Below, piece by piece: positions 8,142 to 17,420 of a DNA stretch of 64,000 nucleotides. A program made the position numbers and the translations under genes. Origin of the DNA: Bacillota bacterium (lineage in GTDB: Bacteria; Bacillota; Clostridia; Lachnospirales; Cellulosilyticaceae); contig JAEYPM010000090.1 of NCBI GenBank assembly GCA_023410675.1, forward strand, positions 1 to 64,000. Direction: 5' to 3'. Under the pieces are notes generated by a model. It searched no databases. It saw nothing but the letters and a program-made list of their open reading frames with translations, and had not been told where the DNA came from. How positions within the stretch are numbered: position 1 is the first letter of the stretch; each line of letters begins with the position of its first letter.

Positions 8142-9443
8142 ATGATTAATTGGGATAAATATCAAAAAGCAATGCAAAATCCTTTATGGACATATACAGG
8201 CCAAGTGACAAAGGTAGTAGGTCTAGGGATAGAATCATTAGGTCCCATCGCGAATATAGGAGATATATGTTCGATTCAAACACAAACATCTGATAGAAAT
8301 CTATTAGCTGAGGTAGTTGGCTTTAGAGACAAGCATTTGTTTTTAATGCCACTAGGAGCATTAGATGGGATTAGACCAGGATGCTTAGTGACTGCCTATT
8401 CAGATAAGATTCAAGTAAAAGTAGACAAACAATTACTCGGGCATGTTGTTGATTGGCAAGCACAGCCAATCGATAAGCAGCTGATCTCGCCAACTGAAAC
8501 AGTTTCTATAGAAAATGCTCCGCCCCATCCACTTTTAAGAAATAGAATTGCCGAGCAGATGGTATTGGGTATTCGTTCTATAGATGGCATGTTAAGTATT
8601 GGAAAAGGACAAAGAATTGGAATTTTTGCTGGTAGTGGTGTTGGAAAAAGTACATTGCTCGGTATGATTGCTCGAAATGCCCTTTCAGATATCAATGTTA
8701 TTGCACTGATTGGAGAAAGAGGAAGGGAAGTTAGAGAATTTATTGAAAAAGATCTTAAAGAAGAAGGATTAGCAAGGTCGATTGTTGTTGTAGCTACATC
8801 CGACCAGCCAGCTCTCATTAGATTAAAAGCAGCAATGACTGCTACAGCAATAGCTGAATATTTTAGAGAAAAAGGAAATGATGTCTTACTTATGATGGAT
8901 TCCCTTACGCGCTTTGCAATGGCTCAAAGAGAAATAGGACTTGCTACAGGTGAACCTCCTGTAACAAGAGGATATCCACCTTCTGTATTTGGTATATTAC
9001 CTAAGCTCTTAGAGAGAGCTGGTAATTCTGACAAAGGTAGTATAACGGGTATGTATACGGTGCTCGTAGACGGTGATGACTTTAATGAGCCAATTACTGA
9101 TACAGTAAGAGGGATATTAGATGGGCATATTGTTTTATCAAGAAAATTAGCAAACAAAGGTCACTATCCATCTATAGATGTCCTCGCAAGTATTTCAAGG
9201 GTAATGGGTGATGTGATATCAAAAGAACACAAAAGCTATGCATCCTTTATTAAGAAATATTTAGCTATATATACAGAGGCAGAAGATCTTATCAATGTAG
9301 GTGCTTATAATAAGGGAAGTAATCCAGATATTGACCAGGCTATTGACAAAATACAAGCAATAAGAGATTTTCTTCAGCAAGAAGTAAGTGAAAAGATTTC
9401 GTTTGAAGATACATTAAATGTAATGAAACAAATTATAAATTAG
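8142..9443 (+). CDS. fliI: Flagellum-specific ATP synthase FliI
   Basis: 433 residues, normal length. FliI is the hexameric ATPase that energises and unloads substrates at the flagellar type III export apparatus. It has the F1-beta-like fold: Walker A GSGVGKST at residues 164-171, Walker B region DVLLMMDSLTRFAMAQRE, and the SxFGILPKLLERAG loop. The N-terminal beta barrel precedes residue about 95. An ATG with the site GGGAGAT follows fliH by 12 bases. Confidence 0.97.
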   Translation: MINWDKYQKAMQNPLWTYTGQVTKVVGLGIESLGPIANIGDICSIQTQTSDRNLLAEVVGFRDKHLFLMPLGALDGIRPGCLVTAYSDKIQVKVDKQLLGHVVDWQAQPIDKQLISPTETVSIENAPPHPLLRNRIAEQMVLGIRSIDGMLSIGKGQRIGIFAGSGVGKSTLLGMIARNALSDINVIALIGERGREVREFIEKDLKEEGLARSIVVVATSDQPALIRLKAAMTATAIAEYFREKGNDVLLMMDSLTRFAMAQREIGLATGEPPVTRGYPPSVFGILPKLLERAGNSDKGSITGMYTVLVDGDDFNEPITDTVRGILDGHIVLSRKLANKGHYPSIDVLASISRVMGDVISKEHKSYASFIKKYLAIYTEAEDLINVGAYNKGSNPDIDQAIDKIQAIRDFLQQEVSEKISFEDTLNVMKQIIN

Positions 9444-9451
9444 GTGATATT

Positions 9452-9895
9452 ATGTTCCGCTTTAGATTTGATACATTACGAAATATAAGAGGTCAAATTG
9501 AAGAAGCAAAAAAAAGAGAACTAGGTAATGCTATTGCATACAAGGAAAAATTGCAAAGTGAAAAAATGTTTTTGCTTGAAGAAAAGAAAGAACTTGTAGA
9601 TGATATGATCAAAAATAAGAAAAATGCACTTGATGTGCGTATTTTAAGAGAAATTAATGAGTATATGAACTATAAAGATATGTGTATTCATAAGAAAAAT
9701 ATTCAAATTGAAGAAGCAGAGAAGGAAGTTGAAAAGAAAAGACAAGAGCTAATTAATGCTATGAAAGATAAGAAAATATTAGATAATCTTAAAGAATTAC
9801 ACAAAGAATATTATCTTATTGAGGAGAAAAGGATAGAACAAAAACAGGTAGATGAAATAGTAAGCTACAAATATAGTAATGAGAAGGTGAATTAA
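9452..9895 (+). CDS. fliJ: Flagellar export protein FliJ
   Basis: 147 residues, predicted to be almost entirely two antiparallel coiled-coil helices rich in Lys and Glu. FliJ sits in the FliI hexamer like the gamma stalk of F1 and connects it to FlhA. Sequence is poorly conserved in the family (start MFRFRFDTLRNIRGQIEEAK is typical), so the call combines coiled-coil structure, length and location directly after fliI. Confidence 0.9.
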   Translation: MFRFRFDTLRNIRGQIEEAKKRELGNAIAYKEKLQSEKMFLLEEKKELVDDMIKNKKNALDVRILREINEYMNYKDMCIHKKNIQIEEAEKEVEKKRQELINAMKDKKILDNLKELHKEYYLIEEKRIEQKQVDEIVSYKYSNEKVN

Positions 9896-9899
9896 GCTA

Positions 9900-10637
9900 A
9901 TGGCTAAAGAAGAAAATAATGTATCTTCATTACAAAACAAGAAAACAACTGATTTGCAGAAAAGCCCTAAAAAGAAACGCAAAAGGGATTTTAAGAGTAC
10001 AGTGATTATGTTTTTACTATTAATGATTGGTGCTTTGGCAGTATATTATAACAGAGATACGATCAATAATTTGTTAGCTAAGAACCTAAGGCAAGTACCT
10101 GTTTTAAATAAGATCTTTAAAGTTTCAAACGATCCATTCCTTAATAAGTCCAATAAAGTTTTAATACAAAATATTAATGAAAGGGACCTTCAAATTACTG
10201 AGTTAAGTAATACAATTACTCAGCTTGAAGAGGAAATACTATCACTAGAGAAAACAATTACAAATCTTAAAGAGTATGAAAAAAATTATAATGAATTTAT
10301 GAAACAGAAACAAACATGGGATGAAGATATTGCAAAAACAAATCCTGATTTATTTATTACACAATATGAAAAGATGTATCCTAAGAATGCAGAAGAAATT
10401 TATAAACAACTAAAAAATGATGAAATAACAAATAAAGCACACAAAGAATATGCGAAAACTGTTGAACAGATGGATGAAAAGGTTGCAGCACAGTCTATGG
10501 AAATTTTACTTGAAACAGACCCGGAGCTTGTTAAGATACTATTTAATAGTATGAGTTCAGATAAACGTGCAGCAGTATTAAGTGCAATGAAAGCAGAAAA
10601 TTCTTCAAAGATCATTAAACTAATTTATCCAGAGTAA
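9900..10637 (+). CDS. YlxF/MotE-like flagellar accessory protein
   Basis: 245 residues. A basic N-terminal tail of about 35 residues is followed by one transmembrane helix (about 36-54), a coiled coil (about 90-125) and a C-terminal helical domain ending in NSMSSDKRAAVLSAMKAENS, which resembles the N-terminal domain of MgtE magnesium channels. This is the architecture of Bacillus YlxF and of MotE, a stabiliser of the stator MotC in other bacteria. It lies in the same place as ylxF, between fliJ and fliK. Exact role in Firmicutes is not settled. Confidence 0.75.
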   Translation: MAKEENNVSSLQNKKTTDLQKSPKKKRKRDFKSTVIMFLLLMIGALAVYYNRDTINNLLAKNLRQVPVLNKIFKVSNDPFLNKSNKVLIQNINERDLQITELSNTITQLEEEILSLEKTITNLKEYEKNYNEFMKQKQTWDEDIAKTNPDLFITQYEKMYPKNAEEIYKQLKNDEITNKAHKEYAKTVEQMDEKVAAQSMEILLETDPELVKILFNSMSSDKRAAVLSAMKAENSSKIIKLIYPE

Positions 10638-10665
10638 TAAATAGCTAATGAAGGGGGGAAGACAG

Positions 10666-11958
10666 ATGATCGATATTAATTCGTTTTTACCTAAGACAGA
10701 AAATGTAAATACACAGCCAACAAAAAGAGATAAAATGCAAAATAGTAACATACAAAAAAGTAATGGGCAAACACAAGATAACTTTTTATCAAAAATAAGA
10801 GAATATGAATATGCACAGGGTCAAGAAAAAACACAAGAGACAAATCAAAATGTTACACAAAAAGTTGGTAAAAATAAATCACTACTTCTAGATAAACTGA
10901 CTTATTCAGAGATAGATGAAGAAGACGATATAATGCAAAACATAGAATCCTTATTTGATAGTGGCATATATGAGCAGCAAATTTTGGTTGCACTTACAGA
11001 GATTCTTAACATACCTAAGGAAGAAGTTGTTAAGATTATTAACGAGCTAGATATTGAACCTATCCAGCTATTAGAGCAGGAAAATTTAATTGAATTTTTA
11101 AGTATTTTATATGAAGACACTCCAGAGAAGCAGTTATTATTTGATCAAGAGATTGTGGAAAACATTACACAAATTGCACAGAAGTTAAACACAATAAATG
11201 AAAAAATAAATTTAGATGGAAAACAAATACTAATGCAAAGGATAGAGATAGATGATACAGTAGTAGCAACAAATACTACTGTAACTAGTGAAGAAGATAA
11301 TTTTTCCCTTCCAAATATGGACATAATAAAACCAAGTGAATATAATATCCAGTCACAAAAGTTAGGTAAAGTACAGATAGATAGTAAAGAAATATCAAAT
11401 GATAGGGTAGAAAGTGCAGATGTTTCTTTACCACTCAGTGCTCCTAAGCTTCAGCTGGGAATGGATATACCAATATATTCTATCCATAATTTAGAATCAA
11501 AGATTATTAATAACCAAACCAATGATAATTTACAGCATACTTCAAGGTTAACATTTAATATTCCACAGCAAATAATTAACAAAATAGAAGTAAGTTTACT
11601 TAAGAGCCATCAAGAAATTAACATGGAACTTACACCTAAAGAATTAGGTAAGCTTTCTCTTAAGCTTTCTGAAACAGCGGGCGTAATTACTGCTAATATA
11701 AAAGTTGATAATGAAAAAGTAAAGGAACTGATTCTTAATTCACTTAGTGAGCTTAAGACGGCATTAGAAGATCAAGGGCTATCAGTAGGAGCGTTTAATG
11801 TGGATGTAAGAAAAGAATCGCATTATTCTCAAATGGAAAGGCAGAAACAAAAGTCCTCCAAAAGAATTAATGAATTAATAAACAAGCTGTTAGTTGAAGA
11901 TGAAGGACAAGTAAATGATAATATGCTAAAAGAAACAGAAGTTGATTATATGGTATAG
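10666..11958 (+). CDS. fliK: Flagellar hook-length control protein FliK
   Basis: 430 residues from ATG 10666; AAGGGGGG at 10651-10658 is its ribosome site, so the in-frame ATG at 10648 is rejected. The N-terminal 300 residues are low-complexity and rich in Asn, Gln, Thr and Glu, as expected of the secreted molecular ruler. The C-terminal Flg_hook domain (about 313-390; INMELTPKELGKLSLKLSET, then LSELKTALEDQGLSVGAFNV) switches the export specificity through FlhB. flgD follows 31 bases later. Confidence 0.9.
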   Translation: MIDINSFLPKTENVNTQPTKRDKMQNSNIQKSNGQTQDNFLSKIREYEYAQGQEKTQETNQNVTQKVGKNKSLLLDKLTYSEIDEEDDIMQNIESLFDSGIYEQQILVALTEILNIPKEEVVKIINELDIEPIQLLEQENLIEFLSILYEDTPEKQLLFDQEIVENITQIAQKLNTINEKINLDGKQILMQRIEIDDTVVATNTTVTSEEDNFSLPNMDIIKPSEYNIQSQKLGKVQIDSKEISNDRVESADVSLPLSAPKLQLGMDIPIYSIHNLESKIINNQTNDNLQHTSRLTFNIPQQIINKIEVSLLKSHQEINMELTPKELGKLSLKLSETAGVITANIKVDNEKVKELILNSLSELKTALEDQGLSVGAFNVDVRKESHYSQMERQKQKSSKRINELINKLLVEDEGQVNDNMLKETEVDYMV

Positions 11959-11989
11959 ATTAGTCATCTTATAACAAAGGAGGAATAAT

Positions 11990-12769
11990 ATGGATGCTGT
12001 AAATTATGTACAACCTGGTAGTGATTATTTAAAAGTAGATAACAGTAAAAGTAAAAATGACGCATTAGATAAAGACACATTCATTAAGCTACTAATAACA
12101 CAGATGAAATATCAAGATCCATTAAATCCAATGGATAACCAAGAAATGATGGCACAATTAGCTCAATTCTCTGCGTTAGAGCAAATGCAAAATGTTGCCA
12201 ATATGACAGAAAAGCAATTAGCACATGGACTTGTTGGAAAGGTTGTAGAATTCAATTTTAAGGATTCTGAAACAGGGATCATTCAGTCGCTTCTAGGTTC
12301 AGTTGATTATGTAAAAACAAATGGTTCTTCAGTCCTTATTGGAATAGGAAATAAAGAGATTGAGTTAGGTGATATTACAAAAGTGGTTGATCCAACTACT
12401 ATTCAGCAAAACTTTTCAGCTTACGAGCTCATTGGTAAGACTGTACAAGCCACATATATCGATAGTAAAACAAAAGAAGAGTTAATCGTGGAAGGAAAAG
12501 TCTTAAGTGTGAACATGAAAGATGGCAAGCCTTATGTGGTTATAGGAAGTGGGGATAGTAAGTTAGAAATTGATCTACAGAATGTACATAATATGGTTGA
12601 GTCTCCAAGCTTAATAGGGAAAACCATTACAGCAAATATAGTCAATGAGGATGGAGAAGTAGAAATAATAGAAGGAACTGTTCAATATGTATTTGTAAAA
12701 TCAGGCAGTACCTATGTATGTGTTAACGATAAGATAATAGATTTAAATGATATTGAAACAATAAAATAG
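11990..12769 (+). CDS. flgD: Flagellar hook capping protein FlgD with three C-terminal repeats
   Basis: 259 residues. The N-terminal FlgD core (DTFIKLLITQMKYQDPLNP, about 29-47; QEMMAQLAQFSALEQMQNV, 51-69) is the conserved export and hook-cap region. The C-terminal part contains three related units of about 53 residues at 81-134, 147-203 and 208-259, each starting L[VI]GK[TV][VI] and ending with an I-[ED]-L-x-D/N-[IV] stretch. Bacillus FlgD is only about 140 residues with one such unit. FlgD caps the growing hook and is then discarded. AAAGGAGG lies before the ATG. Confidence 0.93.
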   Translation: MDAVNYVQPGSDYLKVDNSKSKNDALDKDTFIKLLITQMKYQDPLNPMDNQEMMAQLAQFSALEQMQNVANMTEKQLAHGLVGKVVEFNFKDSETGIIQSLLGSVDYVKTNGSSVLIGIGNKEIELGDITKVVDPTTIQQNFSAYELIGKTVQATYIDSKTKEELIVEGKVLSVNMKDGKPYVVIGSGDSKLEIDLQNVHNMVESPSLIGKTITANIVNEDGEVEIIEGTVQYVFVKSGSTYVCVNDKIIDLNDIETIK

Positions 12770-12811
12770 AAAATGGAAGAAATCATATATTAAATAGAGG
12801 AGGTAGTTATT

Positions 12812-14125
12812 ATGATGAGATCTATGTATTCAGGAGTATCTGGGCTTAGAGCACACCAAACAAAAATGGATGTAATAGGTAACAATATAGCAAATGTTAA
12901 TACACTAGGATATAAGTCACAACGTGTTACTTTTAATGAAATATTTTCACAGACGATTCAAAGTGCAAGTGCTGCAAGTGATGAAACTGGACGTGGTGGA
13001 CGAAATCCGATGCAAGTGGGACTCGGCGTTAATGTTGCATCAATTGATGTACTGATGACACAAGGTGCTGCACAACGTACAGATAATCCTTTTGATTTAA
13101 TGATAGATGGTGATGGATTTATTGTTGTTGGTGATGCAACAGGCACCTATTTTACAAGGGCAGGTGCTTTAAGACAAGATGATGATGGAAATCTCATTAT
13201 CCCTAATGGAATGATTGTCCAAGGATGGCCAGCTTCAGAAGATGGGAAGGCTATACAAAGAGGAACAGTGCAGAGTTTGAAATTAAATGATCCATCCAAT
13301 AAATCTACTCCTCCAGAGGCGACGACTAAGATCCAATTAAGTGGTAATATCAATATTACTGATGGCTCAGCAGTGACACAAATTCAAATGTATGATTCAT
13401 TAGGCAATCTCTATAGTACGAATTTAAAGATTACATATGATACGACGAATCAACAGTGGACAATAGAGCCTGAGCAATTATATGATGCAGCTGGTGAAAG
13501 TGGAACAACACATGTAAAATTTACGGATGCTACTGGAAAAGTATACTATATAGCAAATCCATTCCCAACTACTGGTAATGCGATTAAGTTTGATTCAGAT
13601 GGTAATTTTGACACAACAAGCCCATTAACTATAACTATGAGTGGCTTTGACATTCCAGATATTAATGCTACTATTGGAGGAGGAGCAGGTGGTTCTGGAG
13701 TTGAAATTAGTTTGTCTAATCTAACACAGTTTGCTAAAAAAACAAATCTTGATCCTAAAAGGCTTGATGGTAAAGCGGCTGGAAATATGATTGGTTTTAA
13801 AGTAGCAGGTGATGGGAAAATTACTGCAAGCTATGATAATGGAGATGAAAGACTTCTAGGACAGATTATATTAGCGAGCTTTGATAATCCTGCAGGACTA
13901 GAAAAAGTTGGTGATAACATTTTTGCTGCAACAGCTAACTCTGGAGATTTTGATGGAATTGGACAAGAGGGTGTTTTCCAAGCGGGTGTTTTAGAAATGT
14001 CTAACGTAGATTTATCAAGAGAATTTACTGATATGATAACAACGCAAAGAGGATTTCAAGCTAATTCAAAGATAATAACGGTTTCAGATGAAATGCTACA
14101 AGAATTAGCAAATCTTAAGAGATAG
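12812..14125 (+). CDS. flgE: Flagellar hook protein FlgE
   Basis: 437 residues. The N-terminus (SGVSGLRAHQTKMDVIGNNI, ANVNTLGYKSQRVTF) and the C-terminus (NVDLSREFTDMITTQRGFQA, ending VSDEMLQELANLKR) are the paired helices common to hook and rod proteins; the central FlgE_D2 domain (about 180-330) forms the hook surface. The polymer is the universal joint between rod and filament. AGGAGG lies eight bases before ATG 12812; a second ATG follows directly. Confidence 0.95.
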   Translation: MMRSMYSGVSGLRAHQTKMDVIGNNIANVNTLGYKSQRVTFNEIFSQTIQSASAASDETGRGGRNPMQVGLGVNVASIDVLMTQGAAQRTDNPFDLMIDGDGFIVVGDATGTYFTRAGALRQDDDGNLIIPNGMIVQGWPASEDGKAIQRGTVQSLKLNDPSNKSTPPEATTKIQLSGNINITDGSAVTQIQMYDSLGNLYSTNLKITYDTTNQQWTIEPEQLYDAAGESGTTHVKFTDATGKVYYIANPFPTTGNAIKFDSDGNFDTTSPLTITMSGFDIPDINATIGGGAGGSGVEISLSNLTQFAKKTNLDPKRLDGKAAGNMIGFKVAGDGKITASYDNGDERLLGQIILASFDNPAGLEKVGDNIFAATANSGDFDGIGQEGVFQAGVLEMSNVDLSREFTDMITTQRGFQANSKIITVSDEMLQELANLKR

Positions 14126-14139
14126 TTGAGGTATTAATT

Positions 14140-14334
14140 ATGATAATTGTTACAAAATTGAATCTGCAGGAGTTTATCATTAATTCAGATCTTATTGAGA
14201 CTATTGAAGAGACACCTGATACTGTTATAACAATGACAACTGGCAAAAAATTTGTTGTAAAGGAACAGCCCAATGAAATTATTGATAAAATCCTTACATA
14301 CAAAAGAAATATATTATTGCCAGTAGATAAATAA
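14140..14334 (+). CDS. flbD: FlbD/SwrD-family flagellar protein
   Basis: 64 residues, the usual FlbD size, with the family pattern MIIVTKLNLQEFIINSDLIE then VITMTTGKKFVVKE. In Bacillus the homologue SwrD raises motor torque for swarming; it lies between flgE and motA or fliL, as here. GAGGT precedes the ATG by eight bases, and motA begins 12 bases after the stop. Confidence 0.92.
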   Translation: MIIVTKLNLQEFIINSDLIETIEETPDTVITMTTGKKFVVKEQPNEIIDKILTYKRNILLPVDK

Positions 14335-14345
14335 GAGGTGGTCAT

Positions 14346-15134
14346 ATGGATATTGCGACGATTGCAGGGTTGGTATCGGGAGTTGTATTTGTAATAGTTT
14401 CTATATTGCTAAACGGAAAAGTCAGTCTATTTTTTGACCTGCCTTCTGTAATGATTGTTTTTGGAGGGACTTTTGCAGCACTTCTTATATCCTATCCTCT
14501 TGAGAAATTTTTAACGTCTCTTAAAACAATTAAACATGCTTTTACAAATAAAGAGTTAGACCCTAAAGCAGTTATTAGTCAAATCAATGATCTTGCATTA
14601 GCTGCACGTAAAGAGGGGCTTCTTGCACTCGAGGAAATTGCACAGAAAATGGATGATCCATTTCTTCAAAAAGGTATTTTACTCATAGTAGATGGAACTG
14701 ATGCCGAACTATTAAGAAATATACTGGAAACTGAGTTAGCATTTATTGAAAATCGTCATAAGGAAAATCAAGGGTTTTGGAATGGTGTTGCTGATTTAGG
14801 ACCTGCGTGGGGAATGATAGGAACATTAATTGGTCTTATAGCAATGTTAGATACATTGGACGATCCCTCTACTATAGGACCTAAAATGGCAGTTGCATTG
14901 GTTACTACATTTTATGGTTCAATGCTTGCAAACTTTTTTGCAACACCTATTTCAAACAAACTAAAATTAAGAAGTAATGAAGAAATTCTATTAAAACAAG
15001 TTATTATTGAAGGACTATTATCAATACAAGCTGGAGAAAATCCAAGAGTTATAGAGGAAAAATTGAAAGCGTTTTTATCTCCTTCAGCACGTAATACTGT
15101 AGATAAAAATAAAGGTGCTACAGATGAAAAGTAG
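14346..15134 (+). CDS. motA: Flagellar motor stator protein MotA
   Basis: 262 residues. Four membrane segments (about 4-22, 30-50, 143-168 and 175-200) and the cytoplasmic loop between the second and third, with the conserved FWNGVADLGPAWGMIGTLIG motif around residue 140. MotA with MotB forms the ion channel that drives rotation; proton coupling is usual for this type, but sodium cannot be excluded. AGAGGTGG lies before the ATG. Confidence 0.94.
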   Translation: MDIATIAGLVSGVVFVIVSILLNGKVSLFFDLPSVMIVFGGTFAALLISYPLEKFLTSLKTIKHAFTNKELDPKAVISQINDLALAARKEGLLALEEIAQKMDDPFLQKGILLIVDGTDAELLRNILETELAFIENRHKENQGFWNGVADLGPAWGMIGTLIGLIAMLDTLDDPSTIGPKMAVALVTTFYGSMLANFFATPISNKLKLRSNEEILLKQVIIEGLLSIQAGENPRVIEEKLKAFLSPSARNTVDKNKGATDEK

Positions 15135-15143
15135 GTGATTAAT

Positions 15144-15905
15144 ATGAAAAAAACTTTTGAAGATGAGCCCAAAAAAGGTGCTCCTGCTTATATGAATACA
15201 TATGGAGATATGATGACGTTATTACTTACCTTTTTTGTACTACTTTTTTCAATGTCTACTGTAGATACACAAAAGTTTAGAGGACTTATAGATTCATTTA
15301 ATGGATCTACAGGTTTGTTAGTAGGAGGAGATACAATAAAAGAAGAATCCAATATGCTTGGGAATGGATTAAATCAGTTTCCTACTGATAGGGGGAATAA
15401 GTCAAAACAAGAAGACATTATATCTGATAATAATAGCTTAAAAGCGGTCAAAGAAGATCTTGAAAAGTTTATAGAAACTGAAAATCTAAAAGAAAAGGTT
15501 GCTATTGAGAAGTCGGGAGACGAAATTATCTTGCGATTTGATGATATTCTTCTTTTTGATACTGGTAAAGCAGACATCAAGCCTGGTGCAGTTCCTATAC
15601 TGAATACACTCGGAAATAAAATTAAAGATTATTTAGATCAAGGATTTAGGATCAGACTAGAAGGGCATACAGATAACGTTCCCATAAAAACTGTGCAGTT
15701 TCCAAGTAATTGGGAGTTATCTGCTGCAAGAGCTATTGCTGTAGCTAAATTTTTTATTAATGAAATGGACATGCCATCTTCAAAAATTTCTGCAGAAGGC
15801 TTTGGAGAATATAATCCAATTGGTGATAATGATACAAGTGAAGGCCGAAGTATAAACAGAAGAGTTGAAGTAAGGCTTAGTAAAGACGCCAAAAGTAAAA
15901 ACTGA
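15144..15905 (+). CDS. motB: Flagellar motor stator protein MotB
   Basis: 253 residues. Start ATG 15144 has AGGTGA at 15133-15138; an in-frame GTG at 15135 overlaps that site. The single N-terminal membrane helix (about 21-40, GDMMTLLLTFFVLLFSM) carries the essential ion-binding aspartate, D22. The C-terminal OmpA-like domain with RLEGHTDNVPI and RSINRRVEVRL anchors the stator to peptidoglycan. Normal length, nine bases after motA. Confidence 0.94.
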   Translation: MKKTFEDEPKKGAPAYMNTYGDMMTLLLTFFVLLFSMSTVDTQKFRGLIDSFNGSTGLLVGGDTIKEESNMLGNGLNQFPTDRGNKSKQEDIISDNNSLKAVKEDLEKFIETENLKEKVAIEKSGDEIILRFDDILLFDTGKADIKPGAVPILNTLGNKIKDYLDQGFRIRLEGHTDNVPIKTVQFPSNWELSAARAIAVAKFFINEMDMPSSKISAEGFGEYNPIGDNDTSEGRSINRRVEVRLSKDAKSKN

Positions 15906-15923
15906 CGAAAGGCGGGAAAAAAT

Positions 15924-16409
15924 TTGGACAAGAAATATAAGATTATTATTGGCATTACTACCGTAGGTGTGGTTATTATTATTGCTATTATAGCTTTTTT
16001 GATGATGACTGTACTAAGTATGAAACAAGCATCAGTTGATCAAGAAAAAACAAAACAAGTAAGTACTGGTAAGAAAAAAAATGATAGCTTGGAAATCATT
16101 GAGTTAGGAGATGCAATAACTGTAAATATACAGGATGAGCAGAATACTCAGCATATAGTTAGAATAATTGTTGCCTTTGAAATTAATAAAAAGGATAAAA
16201 ATTATAAAAAGTTTGTGGACAGTTTTGATACAAAAAATGTAGTAGTAAGAGATGAAATTATACAAGTAGTAAGAGAACAAACTTTTGAAATGATGCTACG
16301 AAGCGATGCACAACAGAAGTTAAAAGATGAAATAACACAAAGAGTTAATAAGCTGTTGGGAACGCAAATGATTACACAAGTATATTTTGGAGATTTTTTT
16401 GTTCAATAA
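15924..16409 (+). CDS. fliL: Flagellar basal body-associated protein FliL
   Basis: 161 residues from a TTG start (15924) preceded by AGGCGGG. One membrane helix (about 8-31), then an extracytoplasmic domain with the FliL pattern RIIVAFEINKKDKNYKKFVD and VREQTFEMML. FliL associates with and stabilises stators. Located between motB and fliM as in Bacillus. Confidence 0.9.
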   Translation: MDKKYKIIIGITTVGVVIIIAIIAFLMMTVLSMKQASVDQEKTKQVSTGKKKNDSLEIIELGDAITVNIQDEQNTQHIVRIIVAFEINKKDKNYKKFVDSFDTKNVVVRDEIIQVVREQTFEMMLRSDAQQKLKDEITQRVNKLLGTQMITQVYFGDFFVQ

Positions 16410-16433
16410 AGAGAGCTTGAAGGAGGTGAACCT

Positions 16434-17420
16434 GTGGGTGAAGTACTATCACAAAGCGAAATAGATGAATTGTTTAATGCATTAAATACGGGAGAGTTAG
16501 ATGTCAATGAAATACAAGAAACAAATGCCCATAAGGTGGTAAAGACATATGATTTTGCAAGACCCTCAAAGTTTTCTAAAGAACAAATAAGAACGCTTGA
16601 GATCATTTTTGAAAATTATGCTAGGCTAGTATCTACTTATCTGTCAGGCTATTTAAGGACGCTAGTGTCAGTTGAAGTAGTCAATTCAGAAGCAATTACT
16701 TACTCAGAATTTGCTAATGCATTAATTAACCCTGTTATTTTAGCCATTATTGATTTTTCGCCTTTAAATGGTGCAATTATTATGGAACTATCACCCAATA
16801 TGGGCTATGCTATAATTGACAGGGTTCTTGGGGGGGCAGGTCAGCCAATAGAAAAAATAAGAGAATTTACTGAGATAGAAAAGGTAATACTTGAGAAGTT
16901 ATTTGTACAGTTAATTAACTTGCTTGAAGAACCATGGGAAAATGTTGTTACTTTGACACCACTGCTTGAAAAAATCGAAACAAATTCGCAAGTGGTGCAA
17001 ATCTTATCTCCAAATGAAATAGTTGCTCTAATTACACTTAATATTAAAATCGGTGATGTATCGGGTATGATGAATATATCTATCCCACATTTGGCTTTAG
17101 AAAGTATTATGGACAAGTTAAATACAAGATATTGGTTTTCTCATAATGAACAAGAGCTTGGTCCATCTTATCAGGAATATATTGAAAAAATGATTGAAAA
17201 GACAGCAATTCCAGTAAAAGCAATTTTAGGAAGAACTCATGTAACAGTTAAAGAATTTCTTGAACTTGCTCAAGGTGATATTATAAAATTAGATAAAGAT
17301 ATTGAGTCAGAACTAGATGTTTACGTAGGAAATTTATTGAAGTTTTCAGCAAGCCCTGGAGAATATAAGAATAAGTTTTCTGTTAAAGTAAATAGAATAA
17401 TAAGCAGGGAGGATGAATAA
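16434..17420 (+). CDS. fliM: Flagellar motor switch protein FliM
   Basis: 328 residues from GTG 16434, with a full AGGAGGTGA site. Residues 2-17 (GEVLSQSEIDELFNAL) are the CheY-phosphate binding peptide. The middle domain resembles CheC and includes the GGxG-type FliG contact (RVLGGAGQPIEKIREFTEIE, about 125-144). The C-terminal 75 residues are a FliN-like domain. FliM forms the middle of the C-ring and transmits CheY binding to FliG. Its stop overlaps the fliY ATG (TAATG). Confidence 0.96.
   Translation: MGEVLSQSEIDELFNALNTGELDVNEIQETNAHKVVKTYDFARPSKFSKEQIRTLEIIFENYARLVSTYLSGYLRTLVSVEVVNSEAITYSEFANALINPVILAIIDFSPLNGAIIMELSPNMGYAIIDRVLGGAGQPIEKIREFTEIEKVILEKLFVQLINLLEEPWENVVTLTPLLEKIETNSQVVQILSPNEIVALITLNIKIGDVSGMMNISIPHLALESIMDKLNTRYWFSHNEQELGPSYQEYIEKMIEKTAIPVKAILGRTHVTVKEFLELAQGDIIKLDKDIESELDVYVGNLLKFSASPGEYKNKFSVKVNRIISREDE

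Noticed and set aside
8411..8818. Reverse-strand frame of 135 residues opposite fliI
   Set aside because: Lies fully inside fliI, which has all catalytic motifs; no promoter or ribosome site seen.
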